Of a stretch of 64,000 bases of DNA, positions 1-8,832 are shown piece by piece. A program made the position numbers and the translations under genes. The notes below the pieces were generated by a model. The model did no database searches and had not been told where the DNA came from. It saw only the letters and a list, made by a program, of their open reading frames with translations. The stretch spans positions 1,032,707 to 1,096,706 of the forward strand of contig NZ_JPYO01000042.1 of the NCBI RefSeq assembly GCF_000757485.1. Direction: 5' to 3'. How positions within the stretch are numbered: position 1 is the stretch's first letter; each line of letters begins with the position of its first letter. Origin of the DNA: Achromobacter sp. RTa (lineage in GTDB: Bacteria > Pseudomonadota > Gammaproteobacteria > Burkholderiales > Burkholderiaceae_B).

Positions 1-345
1 AGAAGCAAGAATGGGGATGTAAAGGCAAGGGGGCTGTTGTGTCAGACACCCGGGGAACGGGGCCTCAGCTTGAGCGTGCATCGCGTACGGGTGTCAGCCA
101 CTTTTCCACGTACGGGTGTCGCCTGTCCACATGCGAGTGTCAAACACCTTTCCACACACGAGTGTCGCCTTTCCATGTTCGGGTATCAGACTGCTCCCAC
201 GCTGAAGTGTCTGACACCCGTACGCGACGCGCTTTGTTTTGTCTCGGCGCCTCCCGGGTGTCAGACACCCGTTCCTCGCAACTGATGCCGGCCAGGCTTG
301 AAACTCCTTGGCAAGGACTCTGCGGCCTCTGCGGTTAACCAAAGC
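1..345. repeat. Intergenic stretch with GTGTCNGACAC palindromes
   Basis: No gene is supported here. The stretch carries a family of short palindromes built on GTGTCAGACAC: 39-49, GTGTCAAACACC at 137-148, GTGTCTGACACCCG at 207-220 and a perfect GGGTGTC-A-GACACCC at 256-270, with half sites (GGGTGTC, GAGTGTC) near 90, 115 and 160. The same motif reappears around 62764-62960 at the other end of the window. Positions 346-457 show nothing recognisable. Confidence 0.7.
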
Positions 346-457
346 ATATAAACCGGTTTCCGCGCGGCGCAGCTAGGGATAACCCATCACGAGCTCCATT
401 CCGCATACGCCCTGGAATGCACATGACGGCAAAGGTGCAAGCCCCGCTGAACGCGGA

Positions 458-1546
458 TTACGCCTCGAGCCCGCACAGGGCCTGCAGCACCGCCACGCGG
501 CTCTGGCCCAACACCATGCCTTGCCAATCCTCCTGGCCGCAATAGAACGCGTCGAGAGTAGCCTTCAGGATTTCGCGGCGCAGCATGTCGCCAGCTTCGG
601 GATGGGCGCGCAGCCAGTTGCGGCCGCGCAGCGCGTGTATCACCTCTTCCCACGGCTGGGTGCCGAACTCCAGCGCCATCAGGGTGGGTTCCGAATCGGG
701 GCAGGCCTGGTAGATCAGGCCCGCCAGATGGCCAGTGATGTCCACCGACGCGGAACTGCCCTGGTAGGGCACGGCGATATCGCTGCCCCACCAGCAACGC
801 GCCCGCGCCACTTCGGCCTCGTCGCGGCGGCCGGCATAGATCTTCTCGCCATGGCCGCGCGGGCCCAGGCCGGTGTGCACGTCGATCCAGCCGATGCGCG
901 CATAAGGACTGGCATGGGTTTGCAGGATGCCGCGCAGGTTCACGAGCGACGCCGCCGGACGGTCGCCGCCATAGAACAGGCCGTCGGCATGCGTGTACTG
1001 CCCCTGCGAGACCGCCTGGGTCACGGCGGGCAGGCCGTGCTGCTCGATATGAAGGGCGAGGTCCTGCCGGTTCCCATCGGTAGGCGGCCATTCCTGCGGC
1101 AGCAGCAGGCCATGGACCAGGCCATAGCCGGGGTTGGCCGGCAGAGCCTGCGCGCCGAAAGGCTGCGCGTTGCGGTTCAGGTCCACGTTGCCTTCGTCCG
1201 TGCGCGCGATCCACGAAAACCCATAGGGGTTCACGGCGTGCACCAGCAGCAGGGCCACGCCCGCGCGCCGCGCCCGCTCCAGCATCGGCGCATCGTCCAG
1301 CAGCGCCAGCTGGCAGCCGGAGCCGCAGAAGCCTTCGACGCCGTGCGTGGCCGACGTCATGATGAGCAGCCGTTCGGCGTCCGCATCGCCGATCAGGGCC
1401 ACGTCGGTCGCGAGGGGTTCGCCTTCGCTGCCCAGGGGTTCGATGCCGTAGGACTGGACCAGCGAGGCCAGCGGCGACGCGGCCGACAGAAAGCGCTCGC
1501 GCGCCTGCGCGTAGCTCGAGGAAAAGTAGCGGGTCGTGGATTGCAT
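458..1546 (-). CDS. DUF2817 family protein, M14-like zinc carboxypeptidase fold
   Basis: A 362-residue soluble protein of the DUF2817 family, whose members resemble M14 metallocarboxypeptidases. The zinc-site pattern is visible: THGVEG supplies His68 and Glu71, and WIDVHTGLG supplies a third ligand, His224; a DLNRN motif lies between them as in M14 enzymes. No signal peptide is seen, so it is probably cytosolic. The ATG at 1546 was chosen because it follows the stop codon of the upstream transporter gene (1548-1550) with one base between; an in-frame ATG at 1573 would overlap that gene. The substrate is unknown; co-transcription with a metabolite:proton symporter suggests it acts on the imported compound. 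Confidence 0.85.
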   Translation of the reverse strand: MQSTTRYFSSSYAQARERFLSAASPLASLVQSYGIEPLGSEGEPLATDVALIGDADAERLLIMTSATHGVEGFCGSGCQLALLDDAPMLERARRAGVALLLVHAVNPYGFSWIARTDEGNVDLNRNAQPFGAQALPANPGYGLVHGLLLPQEWPPTDGNRQDLALHIEQHGLPAVTQAVSQGQYTHADGLFYGGDRPAASLVNLRGILQTHASPYARIGWIDVHTGLGPRGHGEKIYAGRRDEAEVARARCWWGSDIAVPYQGSSASVDITGHLAGLIYQACPDSEPTLMALEFGTQPWEEVIHALRGRNWLRAHPEAGDMLRREILKATLDAFYCGQEDWQGMVLGQSRVAVLQALCGLEA

Positions 1547-1547
1547 G

Positions 1548-2885
1548 TCATGCCTCGCGAGTATCGATTTCATGGCCGGTGCGGTCCCGGATCCAGAACA
1601 GCACCACGGTGGAAAGCGTCACGGTCACCATCAGGTACCAGGCTGGCGCCATCGGGTTCCGAGTGACGTGCAGCAGCCAGGTCACGAAGAATTGCGCAAA
1701 GCCGCCGAATACGGAAATGCCCAGTCCATAGACCACCGACATGCCGGTCGTGCGCACCGCCTTCGGGAACAGCTCCGGCAGCATCGTGATCACCGGCGCG
1801 GTCTGCAAGGCCAGCAGCACTGCCAGCAGGGCGATCACCGTCATCAGCCGGCCCGTGCTGGGCGCGGCAACCAGCCACTGGAAGCAGGGCAGCAGGACGC
1901 ACACCATGGCCGCGCGCGACCAGAAGATCACTTTCTTGCGCCCCACCCTGTCGGCCAGCATGCCGACGAAGGGCGCCATCAGGAAGCCGATGGCGCCCAG
2001 CACGACGCTGGCGGAGAGCGTCGACGTAGCGGGCAGGCCCAGCTCCTTGTTGGCGTAGGCCGGCATGTAGAACCCTATGATCTGCGCGCAAACCATGCCG
2101 CCGATCACCAGCAGAATGCCTTTGACCACCAGCGCCTTGTGCTCGGCGAGAACGCGGCGCAGGGGCTGATGGCCGGCGCCCGCCCGCGTTCCCGCCTCTG
2201 CGGCGCGCGGCGGCGGCTCGAGCGTTTCCTCGAGGTTGCGCCGGATGTAGGCGCCCACGGGCACGGTCAGGATGCCGATGACGAACGGCACGCGCCAGCC
2301 CCACGCCTGCATCTGCTCCGTGCTCAGCGCCGCCGTGAGCAGCGCCACGGTCAGCGCGCCCAGCATCACGCCCAGCGACTGGCTGCCGAACTGCCAGCTG
2401 GAATAGAAGCCGCGCTTCTCCCGCGGCGCGTGCTCCACCAGCAGGGTGGTCGATGCTCCCACCTCCCCGCCCGCCGCGAAGCCCTGGATCAGGCGCGCCA
2501 GCACCATCAGCGCCGGCCCGGTCACGCCCATCTGCGCGTAGGTCGGCGCGGCGGCGATGAGCGCGCAGCCCAATCCCATCAGCCACAGAGTGAGCGTCAT
2601 GGCCGCGCGCCTCCCATGACGGTCGGCGTAGGATCCGATCAGCATGCCGCCCACCGGACGCATCAGGAAACCGACGCCGAAGGTGGCGGTGGTCAGCAGC
2701 AGCTGCCCATAGCTCGAAGCCGCCGGAAAGAAGAGCGGACCGATGACCAGCATCAGGAACGTAAAGACGGTGAAGTCGAAAAACTCCAGCGCGTTGCCGA
2801 TCGTGGTGCCTGCGATGACCCGGCGGCGCATCGCAGGCGTATGGAGATCCTGCGGGCCCGGCCCGGCTGCGATAGCGATAGACAT
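1548..2885 (-). CDS. MFS transporter, metabolite:H+ symporter (MHS) type
   Basis: A 445-residue polytopic inner-membrane protein with about 12 membrane segments. The loop motif YADRHGRR after the second or third segment and the FAAGGEVGAS motif in the fourth or fifth are typical of the MHS branch (ProP, ShiA, KgtP relatives), which import organic acids or betaines with protons. The start at 2885 has a good ribosome binding site (AAGGGGAAAAAATG); a longer reading frame upstream has no family similarity. It is followed immediately by the DUF2817 gene and is divergent from a LysR regulator, which probably controls it. The substrate cannot be told from sequence. Confidence 0.88.
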   Translation of the reverse strand: MSIAIAAGPGPQDLHTPAMRRRVIAGTTIGNALEFFDFTVFTFLMLVIGPLFFPAASSYGQLLLTTATFGVGFLMRPVGGMLIGSYADRHGRRAAMTLTLWLMGLGCALIAAAPTYAQMGVTGPALMVLARLIQGFAAGGEVGASTTLLVEHAPREKRGFYSSWQFGSQSLGVMLGALTVALLTAALSTEQMQAWGWRVPFVIGILTVPVGAYIRRNLEETLEPPPRAAEAGTRAGAGHQPLRRVLAEHKALVVKGILLVIGGMVCAQIIGFYMPAYANKELGLPATSTLSASVVLGAIGFLMAPFVGMLADRVGRKKVIFWSRAAMVCVLLPCFQWLVAAPSTGRLMTVIALLAVLLALQTAPVITMLPELFPKAVRTTGMSVVYGLGISVFGGFAQFFVTWLLHVTRNPMAPAWYLMVTVTLSTVVLFWIRDRTGHEIDTREA

Positions 2886-2980
2886 TTTTTCCCCTTGATG
2901 TCCGTTCCGGTGGCGGCCGACCCGTGAACCCGGACGCTGCGCCTGCCCCGTGAGCACGAATATACGGACGGCACACGATA

Positions 2981-3022
2981 AGGAAAAGACAGTATTTTTG
3001 CTCCAGTGAATACTTTTTCTTA
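2981..3022. promoter_or_regulatory. Candidate LysR-type operator in divergent promoter
   Basis: Between the divergent transporter and LysR genes an AT-rich dyad is seen: AGTATT at 2991-2996 and AATACT at 3009-3014, flanked by A-rich and T-rich arms (GGAAAAGAC on the left, TTTTTCTTAT on the right). Dyads of about this spacing are the usual LysR recognition site. Assignment to the neighbouring regulator is inference. Confidence 0.45.
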
Positions 3023-3063
3023 TATGCTGATGCCGGTCGATTCCTGGATCCGGTCCACAGCCC

Positions 3064-3954
3064 ATGAACCTGCGCCAACTACGCGCATTCGTACTGATCG
3101 CAGAGCACCGCAGCATCCGCGCCGCGGCGCGCGCCCTGTTCGTCACCCAGCCCGCCGCCACGCGCAGCCTGCGCGAACTGGAGCAGAGCGTGGGCGCCGA
3201 ACTGGTGCGGCGCAGCGCCCGGGGCGTGGAGCTGACCGCCTACGGCGAAGCCCTGTACAGGCGCGCCGTCCTGATCCTGCAGGAAGCCCGCAAGGCGCAG
3301 GAAGAAATCGGCCAGATGCGCGACGGCGAAGGCGGCACGCTGAATCTGGCGTTCAGTTCGGCTGCGCTGACGGCGCTGCCCGCCGCGCTGGCCGCCTTCC
3401 GCGCGCGCATGCCGCGCGTGGCCGTGGCGTTCAACGAGGTGGCGCCGCCCTATAGCCACGAACAGCTGGAGTCGGGCCGCTATGATTTCCTGGTGCAGAC
3501 GGAGTACGACGGCGAGATCGACGACGGCTTCGCCCGGACCACGCTGTTCACGCTGCCCCTGGCGGTGGGCGCGCGCGCCGGGCACCCGCTGCGCCGCGCC
3601 CGCAGCCTGGCCCAGCTGCACGACGCGCTGTGGCTGCTCCCCGGCAATATCCAGGCTCCCGCCAACCTGCTGCGGCTGGCGTTCGCCGCCCACAAGCTGC
3701 CCCCGCCCCGCGACGTGATCCCGTGCCAGTCGATCGCGGTGGCGCTGGCCATCATCGCCGAAAGCGATGCCCTGGGGATTTTCGTGCGCAATCTGTTCGA
3801 CCACAGCCTCCTGCCGCGCGGCCTGCGCATGCTGCCCCTGGCGCACGAACTGCCGGCCGCCCGCGTTTCGATCCTCACCCGCGCCCACTCGCCGCCCACG
3901 CCGGCCGCGCAGTGCTTCATCGATTGCCTGCTGGAGGCGCTCGCGTCGCCTTAG
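3064..3954 (+). CDS. LysR-family transcriptional regulator
   Basis: A 296-residue LysR-type regulator. The N-terminal winged helix-turn-helix is clear (MNLRQLRAFVLIAEHRSIR, then ARALFVTQPAATRSLRELE around residues 18-45), followed by a periplasmic-binding-protein-like effector domain. Length is normal for the family. It starts at the ATG at 3064 and is divergent from the MHS transporter/DUF2817 operon, the classical arrangement in which the LysR protein activates the divergent operon in response to its substrate and represses itself. The effector is unknown. Confidence 0.93.
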   Translation: MNLRQLRAFVLIAEHRSIRAAARALFVTQPAATRSLRELEQSVGAELVRRSARGVELTAYGEALYRRAVLILQEARKAQEEIGQMRDGEGGTLNLAFSSAALTALPAALAAFRARMPRVAVAFNEVAPPYSHEQLESGRYDFLVQTEYDGEIDDGFARTTLFTLPLAVGARAGHPLRRARSLAQLHDALWLLPGNIQAPANLLRLAFAAHKLPPPRDVIPCQSIAVALAIIAESDALGIFVRNLFDHSLLPRGLRMLPLAHELPAARVSILTRAHSPPTPAAQCFIDCLLEALASP

Positions 3955-4076
3955 CCCGCGCGGGCCTGAGCCGGGGCCGATCCCGTCCGGCCGGCCGGGC
4001 GGTACCGGTTATCATCGACGCTGCCCGTGCCAACGGTCCGCAATGCGCCGCCAGGCCTTTCCCGCTCTACTCATCC

Positions 4077-4784
4077 ATGGCGTTTCCCCGACTTCCTTCC
4101 CCGCCCACGCTGACCGACACCGTTGCCAAACGGCTGCGCGCCGAAATCGACGAAGGCCGCGTGCTGCCCGGCGCGAAGCTGCCGACCGAAACCGCGCTGG
4201 CGGAGCAGTTCGGCGTCAGCCGCACCGTCATCCGCGAGGCCGTCTCCCGGCTGCGCCAGGACGGCGTGGTAGAGGCGCGGCAAGGCAGCGGCGTGTACGT
4301 CACCGGTTCCACGGGGAATCGCGCCCTGCGCATCGACGCGGCCGAGCTGTCCTCGCTGGATGCCGTCCTGCACATCGTGGACCTGCGCCGCGCGCTGGAA
4401 ACCGAAATCGCGGCCCAGGCTGCCGCGGTGCGCAAAAAGCAGGACATGACCGACATCGACGCGGCGCTCGCCGCCATTTCGCAGGCGGTCGAGAACGGCG
4501 GGGACGGCGTGAAGGAAGACGTGGCCTTTCACCGCAGCATCGCGCGCGCCACCGGCAACCCCTATTTCATGACGACGCTGGCCTTCGTCAGCCAGTTCAT
4601 GGAAGCGGCCACGCGCGTGACACGCGGCAACGAGGCGCGCCACGCGGGCCTGATGCGCGACGTGCTGCAGGAGCACGCCGCCATCGTCGAAGCCATCCGC
4701 AGGAAAGATGTGGACGGGGCGCGCGAGGCCGCCCGCATCCATATGGTGAACGCCGCCAAGCGGCTGAAACAGGCGCACCGGTAA
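4077..4784 (+). CDS. GntR-family regulator, FadR/FCD type
   Basis: A 235-residue regulator. The N-terminal GntR winged helix is evident (TDTVAKRLRAEIDEG, then LAEQFGVSRTVIREAVSRL and the wing QGSGVYV, residues about 12-78), followed by an all-helical FCD ligand domain with metal-site-like residues (AFHRSIARATGNP, and a C-terminal HIMVNAAKRL). It converges on the acid-sugar operon, ending 39 bases from the otnK stop, and is the natural candidate to control it, with the inverted repeat at 10926-10965 as operator. The ATG at 4077 gives the usual family length; longer in-frame starts run into unrelated sequence. Confidence 0.9.
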   Translation: MAFPRLPSPPTLTDTVAKRLRAEIDEGRVLPGAKLPTETALAEQFGVSRTVIREAVSRLRQDGVVEARQGSGVYVTGSTGNRALRIDAAELSSLDAVLHIVDLRRALETEIAAQAAAVRKKQDMTDIDAALAAISQAVENGGDGVKEDVAFHRSIARATGNPYFMTTLAFVSQFMEAATRVTRGNEARHAGLMRDVLQEHAAIVEAIRRKDVDGAREAARIHMVNAAKRLKQAHR

Positions 4785-4823
4785 CGGGCGGAGAGCCCAG
4801 CCCGGCGCCGCCTTTCGCGCCGG

Positions 4824-6083
4824 TCAACCCTGGCTGAACGCCTTGGTGAAGAAGTCCCGCGTTCCGAAATTTCCAGACTTCAGCGCGATGCTGACATCGC
4901 CGCCTGCCGCCTGCGCATGGCCGGCGCACCAGGGCACGCCCGGGTCGATCTGTTCGCCGATGGCGATCTGCTCCAGCCCCAGCGCCTGCACGACCGCGCC
5001 CGACGTCTCGCCGCCCGCCACGATCAGCTGGCGCACGCCGCGCTCGACCAGCCCCACCGAAATACGCGCGATGGCGGCTTCGACCAGCGCTCCCGCGCGC
5101 TCGGCGCCCAGCGCGCCCTGCGCCTGTTTCACCTGGTCGGGCTGCGCCGTGGAGTAGATCAGCACGGGGCCGTCCTGCAGGCGCGGCGAGGCCCAGGCCA
5201 GGGCCTCGCCCACCACATCATCGCCGGCCGCCAGCCGCAGCGGATCCAGCGCCAGGGCCGGCCGGCCGCTTTCGATGAACGCCGCGACCTGCCCGTTGGT
5301 GGCCGTGGAGCAGCTGCCCGCCACCACGGCCTGCAGGCCGGGCACGAGCGCCGAATTCGCCCTGCCGGCGGGCGACAGGCCCCAGTTCGCCGGCAGGCCG
5401 ATCGCGACGCCGGAACCCGCCGTCACCAGCGGCATGCCGTGCAAGGCGGGGCCCAGCGCCAGCAGATCCTCGTTGGACACCGCATCCACGATGGCGATCT
5501 CGATGCCCTGCGACGACAGCTCGGCGATGCTGGCGCGGATCGCGCCGCTGCCGCGCGCGACGACGCTGTAATCGATCAGGCCCACCTTGCGCGAGGTCTG
5601 CGCCGACAACACGCGGACCAGGTTGGGATCGGTCATCGGCGTCAGCGGATGATGCCGCATGCCGGATTCGTTCAGCAGCACGTCGCCCGCGAACAGATAG
5701 CCCTTGAATACCGTGCGCTTGTTGTCCGGAAACGCGGGGGTGGCGATGGTGAAGCGGGTGCCTAGCCTGGACATCAGCGCGTCGGTCACCGGGCCGATAT
5801 TGCCTTGCGGCGTGCTGTCGAAGGTGGAGCAGTACTTGAAATAGATCTGCTCGGCGCCCTGCGCCTGCAGCCAATCCAGCGCCGCCAGCGACTGCGCCAC
5901 GGCCTCGTCCGCGGGCAACGTGCGGGTCTTCAGCGCCACGACTACGGCATCCGCATCTCCGCGCAGCGGCGTCCCCGGAACGCCGATCGTCTGCACCGCG
6001 CGCATGCCGGCGCGCACCAGATTGTTGGCCAGGTCGGTGGCGCCCGTGAAATCGTCGGCGATACAGCCCAGTTTGATGCTCAT
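4824..6083 (-). CDS. otnK: 3-oxo-tetronate kinase OtnK (DUF1537 family)
   Basis: A 419-residue four-carbon acid-sugar kinase of the DUF1537 family. The N-terminus reads MSIKLGCIADDFTGATDLANN, the hallmark ADDxTGA substrate site, and the C-terminal half has the nucleotide-binding segment (VAGGETSGAVVQALG). OtnK phosphorylates 2- or 3-oxo-tetronates at C4 in the D-erythronate/L-threonate pathway. It is the last gene of the operon; its ATG at 6083 overlaps the ltnD stop by four bases (ATGA), which argues for translational coupling and fixes the start. Larger frames running further upstream are not supported. Confidence 0.93.
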   Translation of the reverse strand: MSIKLGCIADDFTGATDLANNLVRAGMRAVQTIGVPGTPLRGDADAVVVALKTRTLPADEAVAQSLAALDWLQAQGAEQIYFKYCSTFDSTPQGNIGPVTDALMSRLGTRFTIATPAFPDNKRTVFKGYLFAGDVLLNESGMRHHPLTPMTDPNLVRVLSAQTSRKVGLIDYSVVARGSGAIRASIAELSSQGIEIAIVDAVSNEDLLALGPALHGMPLVTAGSGVAIGLPANWGLSPAGRANSALVPGLQAVVAGSCSTATNGQVAAFIESGRPALALDPLRLAAGDDVVGEALAWASPRLQDGPVLIYSTAQPDQVKQAQGALGAERAGALVEAAIARISVGLVERGVRQLIVAGGETSGAVVQALGLEQIAIGEQIDPGVPWCAGHAQAAGGDVSIALKSGNFGTRDFFTKAFSQG

Positions 6084-6988
6084 TTCGGCTCCGGCAGGGA
6101 AATTCCCGGGAAAATCTTGATCACGGCGCTGTCGTCCTCGCGGCCATGTCCGGCTGTGGACGCCTGCATGAACATCTGGTGCGCGGTGGAGGCCAGCGGC
6201 AGGGGGAACTTGGTGTGCCGGGCGGTATCCAGCACCAGCCCCAGGTCCTTCACGAAGATATCGACCGCCGAGAGCGGCGCATAGTCGCCCGCCAGGACAT
6301 GGGCCATGCGGTTCTCGAACATCCAGCTGTTGCCCGCGCTGTGCGTGATAACTTCGTACAGCGCATCGGCGTCCACGCCTTCGCGCAGGCCCAGCGCCAT
6401 CGCTTCCGCCGCGGCCGCGATGTGCACGCCCGCCAGCAGCTGGTTGATGATCTTGACCTTGCTGCCCGCGCCCGCGCGGTCGCCCAGGCGGTAGACCTTG
6501 CCGGCCATCGACTCGAGCACGCCGCCACAGGCCTCGTAGGCGGCCGGACGGGCCGCGGTCATCATGGTCATCTGGCCGGCCGCGGCCTTGGCCGCGCCGC
6601 CGGAAATAGGAGCATCCACGTAATGAACGCCCTGCTCCGCCAGCCGCGCTTCCAGCGCGATCGACCAATTGGGGTCCACGGTGGAACACATCACGAACAC
6701 TGCGCCCGGCCGGAGCGAAGCGGCGATGCCCGCCTCGCCGTACAGCACCGCCTCGGTCTGCTCGGCGTTGACGACGACACTGATGACGATGTCGCAGGCG
6801 GCCGCCATGTCGGCCAGCGCGGCGCACGCCACCCCGCCCTCGGCCGCGAACGCCGCGGCAACGCCGGGCCTGATGTCGTACGCGTGCACCTCGTGGCCGG
6901 CGCGGCGCAGGCTTTGCGCGATGCCGGCGCCCATGGCGCCCAGGCCGACGACGCCGACGCGGCGCGGGGAGGTTTGCGGATTGCTCAT
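6080..6988 (-). CDS. ltnD: L-threonate dehydrogenase LtnD (3-hydroxyisobutyrate dehydrogenase family)
   Basis: A 302-residue NAD-dependent beta-hydroxyacid dehydrogenase. The Rossmann motif VGVVGLGAMGAGIA is at residues 11-24, the substrate loop VDAPISGG near 124-131 and the catalytic K-x-x-N (Lys179, Asn182) in KVKIINQLLAG. Family knowledge plus placement between denD and otnK in an otn operon identify it as the L-threonate oxidising enzyme, giving 2-oxo-tetronate. It could otherwise be a related tetronate dehydrogenase of different stereochemistry. The start at 6988 lies 45 bases after the denD stop; it shares four bases with otnK at its end. Confidence 0.88.
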   Translation of the reverse strand: MSNPQTSPRRVGVVGLGAMGAGIAQSLRRAGHEVHAYDIRPGVAAAFAAEGGVACAALADMAAACDIVISVVVNAEQTEAVLYGEAGIAASLRPGAVFVMCSTVDPNWSIALEARLAEQGVHYVDAPISGGAAKAAAGQMTMMTAARPAAYEACGGVLESMAGKVYRLGDRAGAGSKVKIINQLLAGVHIAAAAEAMALGLREGVDADALYEVITHSAGNSWMFENRMAHVLAGDYAPLSAVDIFVKDLGLVLDTARHTKFPLPLASTAHQMFMQASTAGHGREDDSAVIKIFPGISLPEPK

Positions 6989-7033
6989 GGTTTCATCGTC
7001 CAGGAAATCTAGGCAAGGCGGGGCGCGGCGCGC

Positions 7034-8008
7034 TCAACGCTGCAGGTCGTCGGCCATGTAGGCGCGGATGATCTCGGCGAAATCGCGGTCGCCCTTCAGG
7101 CCCAGGCTGGCCGCGCGCGCCGTGTCCCACCGGCCGGGCCAGCTGCCGACGATGCGCTCGACGCGCTCGTCCGCCTGCCAGCTGATGCGATCGGCGACCT
7201 CGTCGCCCGCCACCTCGCGCAGCGCCTGCTCCATCTCCGCCACGGTGACGGACACGCCCGGCAGATTGATGGGAGCGCGATCGGCCACGGCTTCCGCCGG
7301 CAGTTCGCAGCCGGCGATCAGGGCCTGAATTGCGCCGCGCGGTGATAACAGCCACAAACGCGTGTCGGCGCCAACCGGACACACCGAGGCCTCGCCATTG
7401 AGAGGCTCGCGGATGATGCCGCTGGCGAACGACGAGGCCGCCGCATTGGGGCGGCCGGGCCGCACGCTGATCGTAGGCAGGCGCAGCACGCGGCCGTCGA
7501 CGAAGCCGCGCCGCGTGTAATCGGCCAGCAGCAGCTCGGCGATCGCCTTCTGCGTGCCATAGGACGACTGCGGATTGAGCGCGGTGTCGTCGCGCACGGT
7601 CTCGGGCAAGACGCCGCCGTAGACGGCGACGGAACTCGTGAAGATAACCCGCGGCTTGTGGCCCAGCGCGCGGCAGGTTTCCAGCAGCGCCCGCGATGCG
7701 TCCAGGTTGATGCGCATGCCCAGGTCGAAATCAGCCTCGGCCTGCCCGCTGACGATGGCGGCCAGGTGAAAAATGGCGCGGGTCTCCGTGTCGATGGCCT
7801 GTTGCAGGACGGCAGGGTCGGCGATGTCGCCGACCATCGAATGCACGCGCGGATCCGTCAGCGCGTCGGTCTTGACGACGTCCAGCAGATCGATCCGCGT
7901 AATCGCCTGGCGCGCGCCGTCATCCAGCGCCAGTGAACCTTGTTCCAGCAGCTTGCGGGCCAGCCGCTGGCCCAGGAATCCGGCGCCGCCGGTGATCAGT
8001 ATCTTCAT
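7034..8008 (-). CDS. denD: D-erythronate dehydrogenase DenD (extended SDR)
   Basis: A 324-residue NAD-dependent epimerase/dehydratase-fold protein. The N-terminus MKILITGGAGFLGQRLARKL carries GGxGFLG, and the catalytic S-x-n-Y-x-x-x-K is seen as FTSSVAVYGG followed by SSYGTQKAIAE. DenD oxidises D-erythronate to 3-oxo-tetronate. The ATG at 8008 matches the usual N-terminus of the family; a longer frame to 8107 would overlap otnI. It lies 10 bases after the otnI stop in the same operon. Identification rests on fold and on the surrounding otnC, otnI, otnK genes. Confidence 0.9.
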   Translation of the reverse strand: MKILITGGAGFLGQRLARKLLEQGSLALDDGARQAITRIDLLDVVKTDALTDPRVHSMVGDIADPAVLQQAIDTETRAIFHLAAIVSGQAEADFDLGMRINLDASRALLETCRALGHKPRVIFTSSVAVYGGVLPETVRDDTALNPQSSYGTQKAIAELLLADYTRRGFVDGRVLRLPTISVRPGRPNAAASSFASGIIREPLNGEASVCPVGADTRLWLLSPRGAIQALIAGCELPAEAVADRAPINLPGVSVTVAEMEQALREVAGDEVADRISWQADERVERIVGSWPGRWDTARAASLGLKGDRDFAEIIRAYMADDLQR

Positions 8009-8018
8009 GATGGAATGC

Positions 8019-8804
8019 TCAGTGATTGGCGAGATAGGGTTGGGCCCAGCCCAGGCCTTCGGAAGTGCCCGCCTTGGGACGGTACTCGCAGCCGATCCAG
8101 CCTGCATAGCCCAGGGCGTCGATACGCTCGAACAGGTAGGGGTAATTCAGTTCGCCCAGGTCCGGCTCGTGCCGGTCTGGCACGCCGGCGATCTGGATAT
8201 GGCCGATGCCTGCCATGTCGCGCTCAAGCTTCACGGCGATATCGCCCTCGACGATCTGGCAGTGATAGATATCGAACTGCACTTTCAGGTTGTCCGCGCC
8301 GACCTCGGCGCAGACCGCTTGCGCGTCGTCCTGGCGGTTAAGGAAAAAGCCCGGAATGTCGCGCGTGTTGATGGGCTCGATCACCACGGTGATGCCGGCC
8401 GAGGCCGCGGCTTGCGCCGCGCGGGCCAGGTTCTGCAAATAGGCGTCGCGGTGCGCGGCGCGGTCTTCGCCGGGGCGGATCAAGCCCGCCATCACATGGA
8501 CTTTCCGGTTGCCGAGCGCGGCGGCATATTCCAGCGCCTGGTCGAAGCCACGCTCGAACTCGCCTTCCCGGCCGGGTAAGGAAGCGATGCCGCGTTCGCC
8601 GGCCGCCCAATCCCCGGGCGGCGCGTTGAACAGGGCCTGTTCCAGGCCGTTCTCTTCCAGCCGCGCCTTGAGCTCCGCCGCCGCGAAGTCATACGGAAAC
8701 AGGAACTCCACCCCGGAGAATCCATCCCCGGCCGCCGCCTTGAAGCGGTCCAGGAAGGGATGCTCGGTGTACATCATGGTCAGATTGGCAGCCAGGCGTG
8801 GCAT
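8019..8804 (-). CDS. otnI: 2-oxo-tetronate isomerase OtnI (hydroxypyruvate isomerase family)
   Basis: A 261-residue TIM-barrel isomerase of the Hyi/OtnI family. Typical stretches are [20 protein letters not shown] at the N-terminus, [12 protein letters not shown], the acidic active-site segment [15 protein letters not shown] and IGCEYRPK near the C-terminus. In the tetronate pathway it interconverts 2-oxo- and 3-oxo-tetronate so that the LtnD branch can join the kinase/decarboxylase route. The ATG at 8804 starts exactly at the conserved N-terminus. Its neighbours are the transporter (28 bases upstream) and denD. Confidence 0.92.
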   Translation of the reverse strand: MPRLAANLTMMYTEHPFLDRFKAAAGDGFSGVEFLFPYDFAAAELKARLEENGLEQALFNAPPGDWAAGERGIASLPGREGEFERGFDQALEYAAALGNRKVHVMAGLIRPGEDRAAHRDAYLQNLARAAQAAASAGITVVIEPINTRDIPGFFLNRQDDAQAVCAEVGADNLKVQFDIYHCQIVEGDIAVKLERDMAGIGHIQIAGVPDRHEPDLGELNYPYLFERIDALGYAGWIGCEYRPKAGTSEGLGWAQPYLANH

Positions 8805-8832
8805 TGCGATTCCTTGTAAACGTAGCGGCGCG

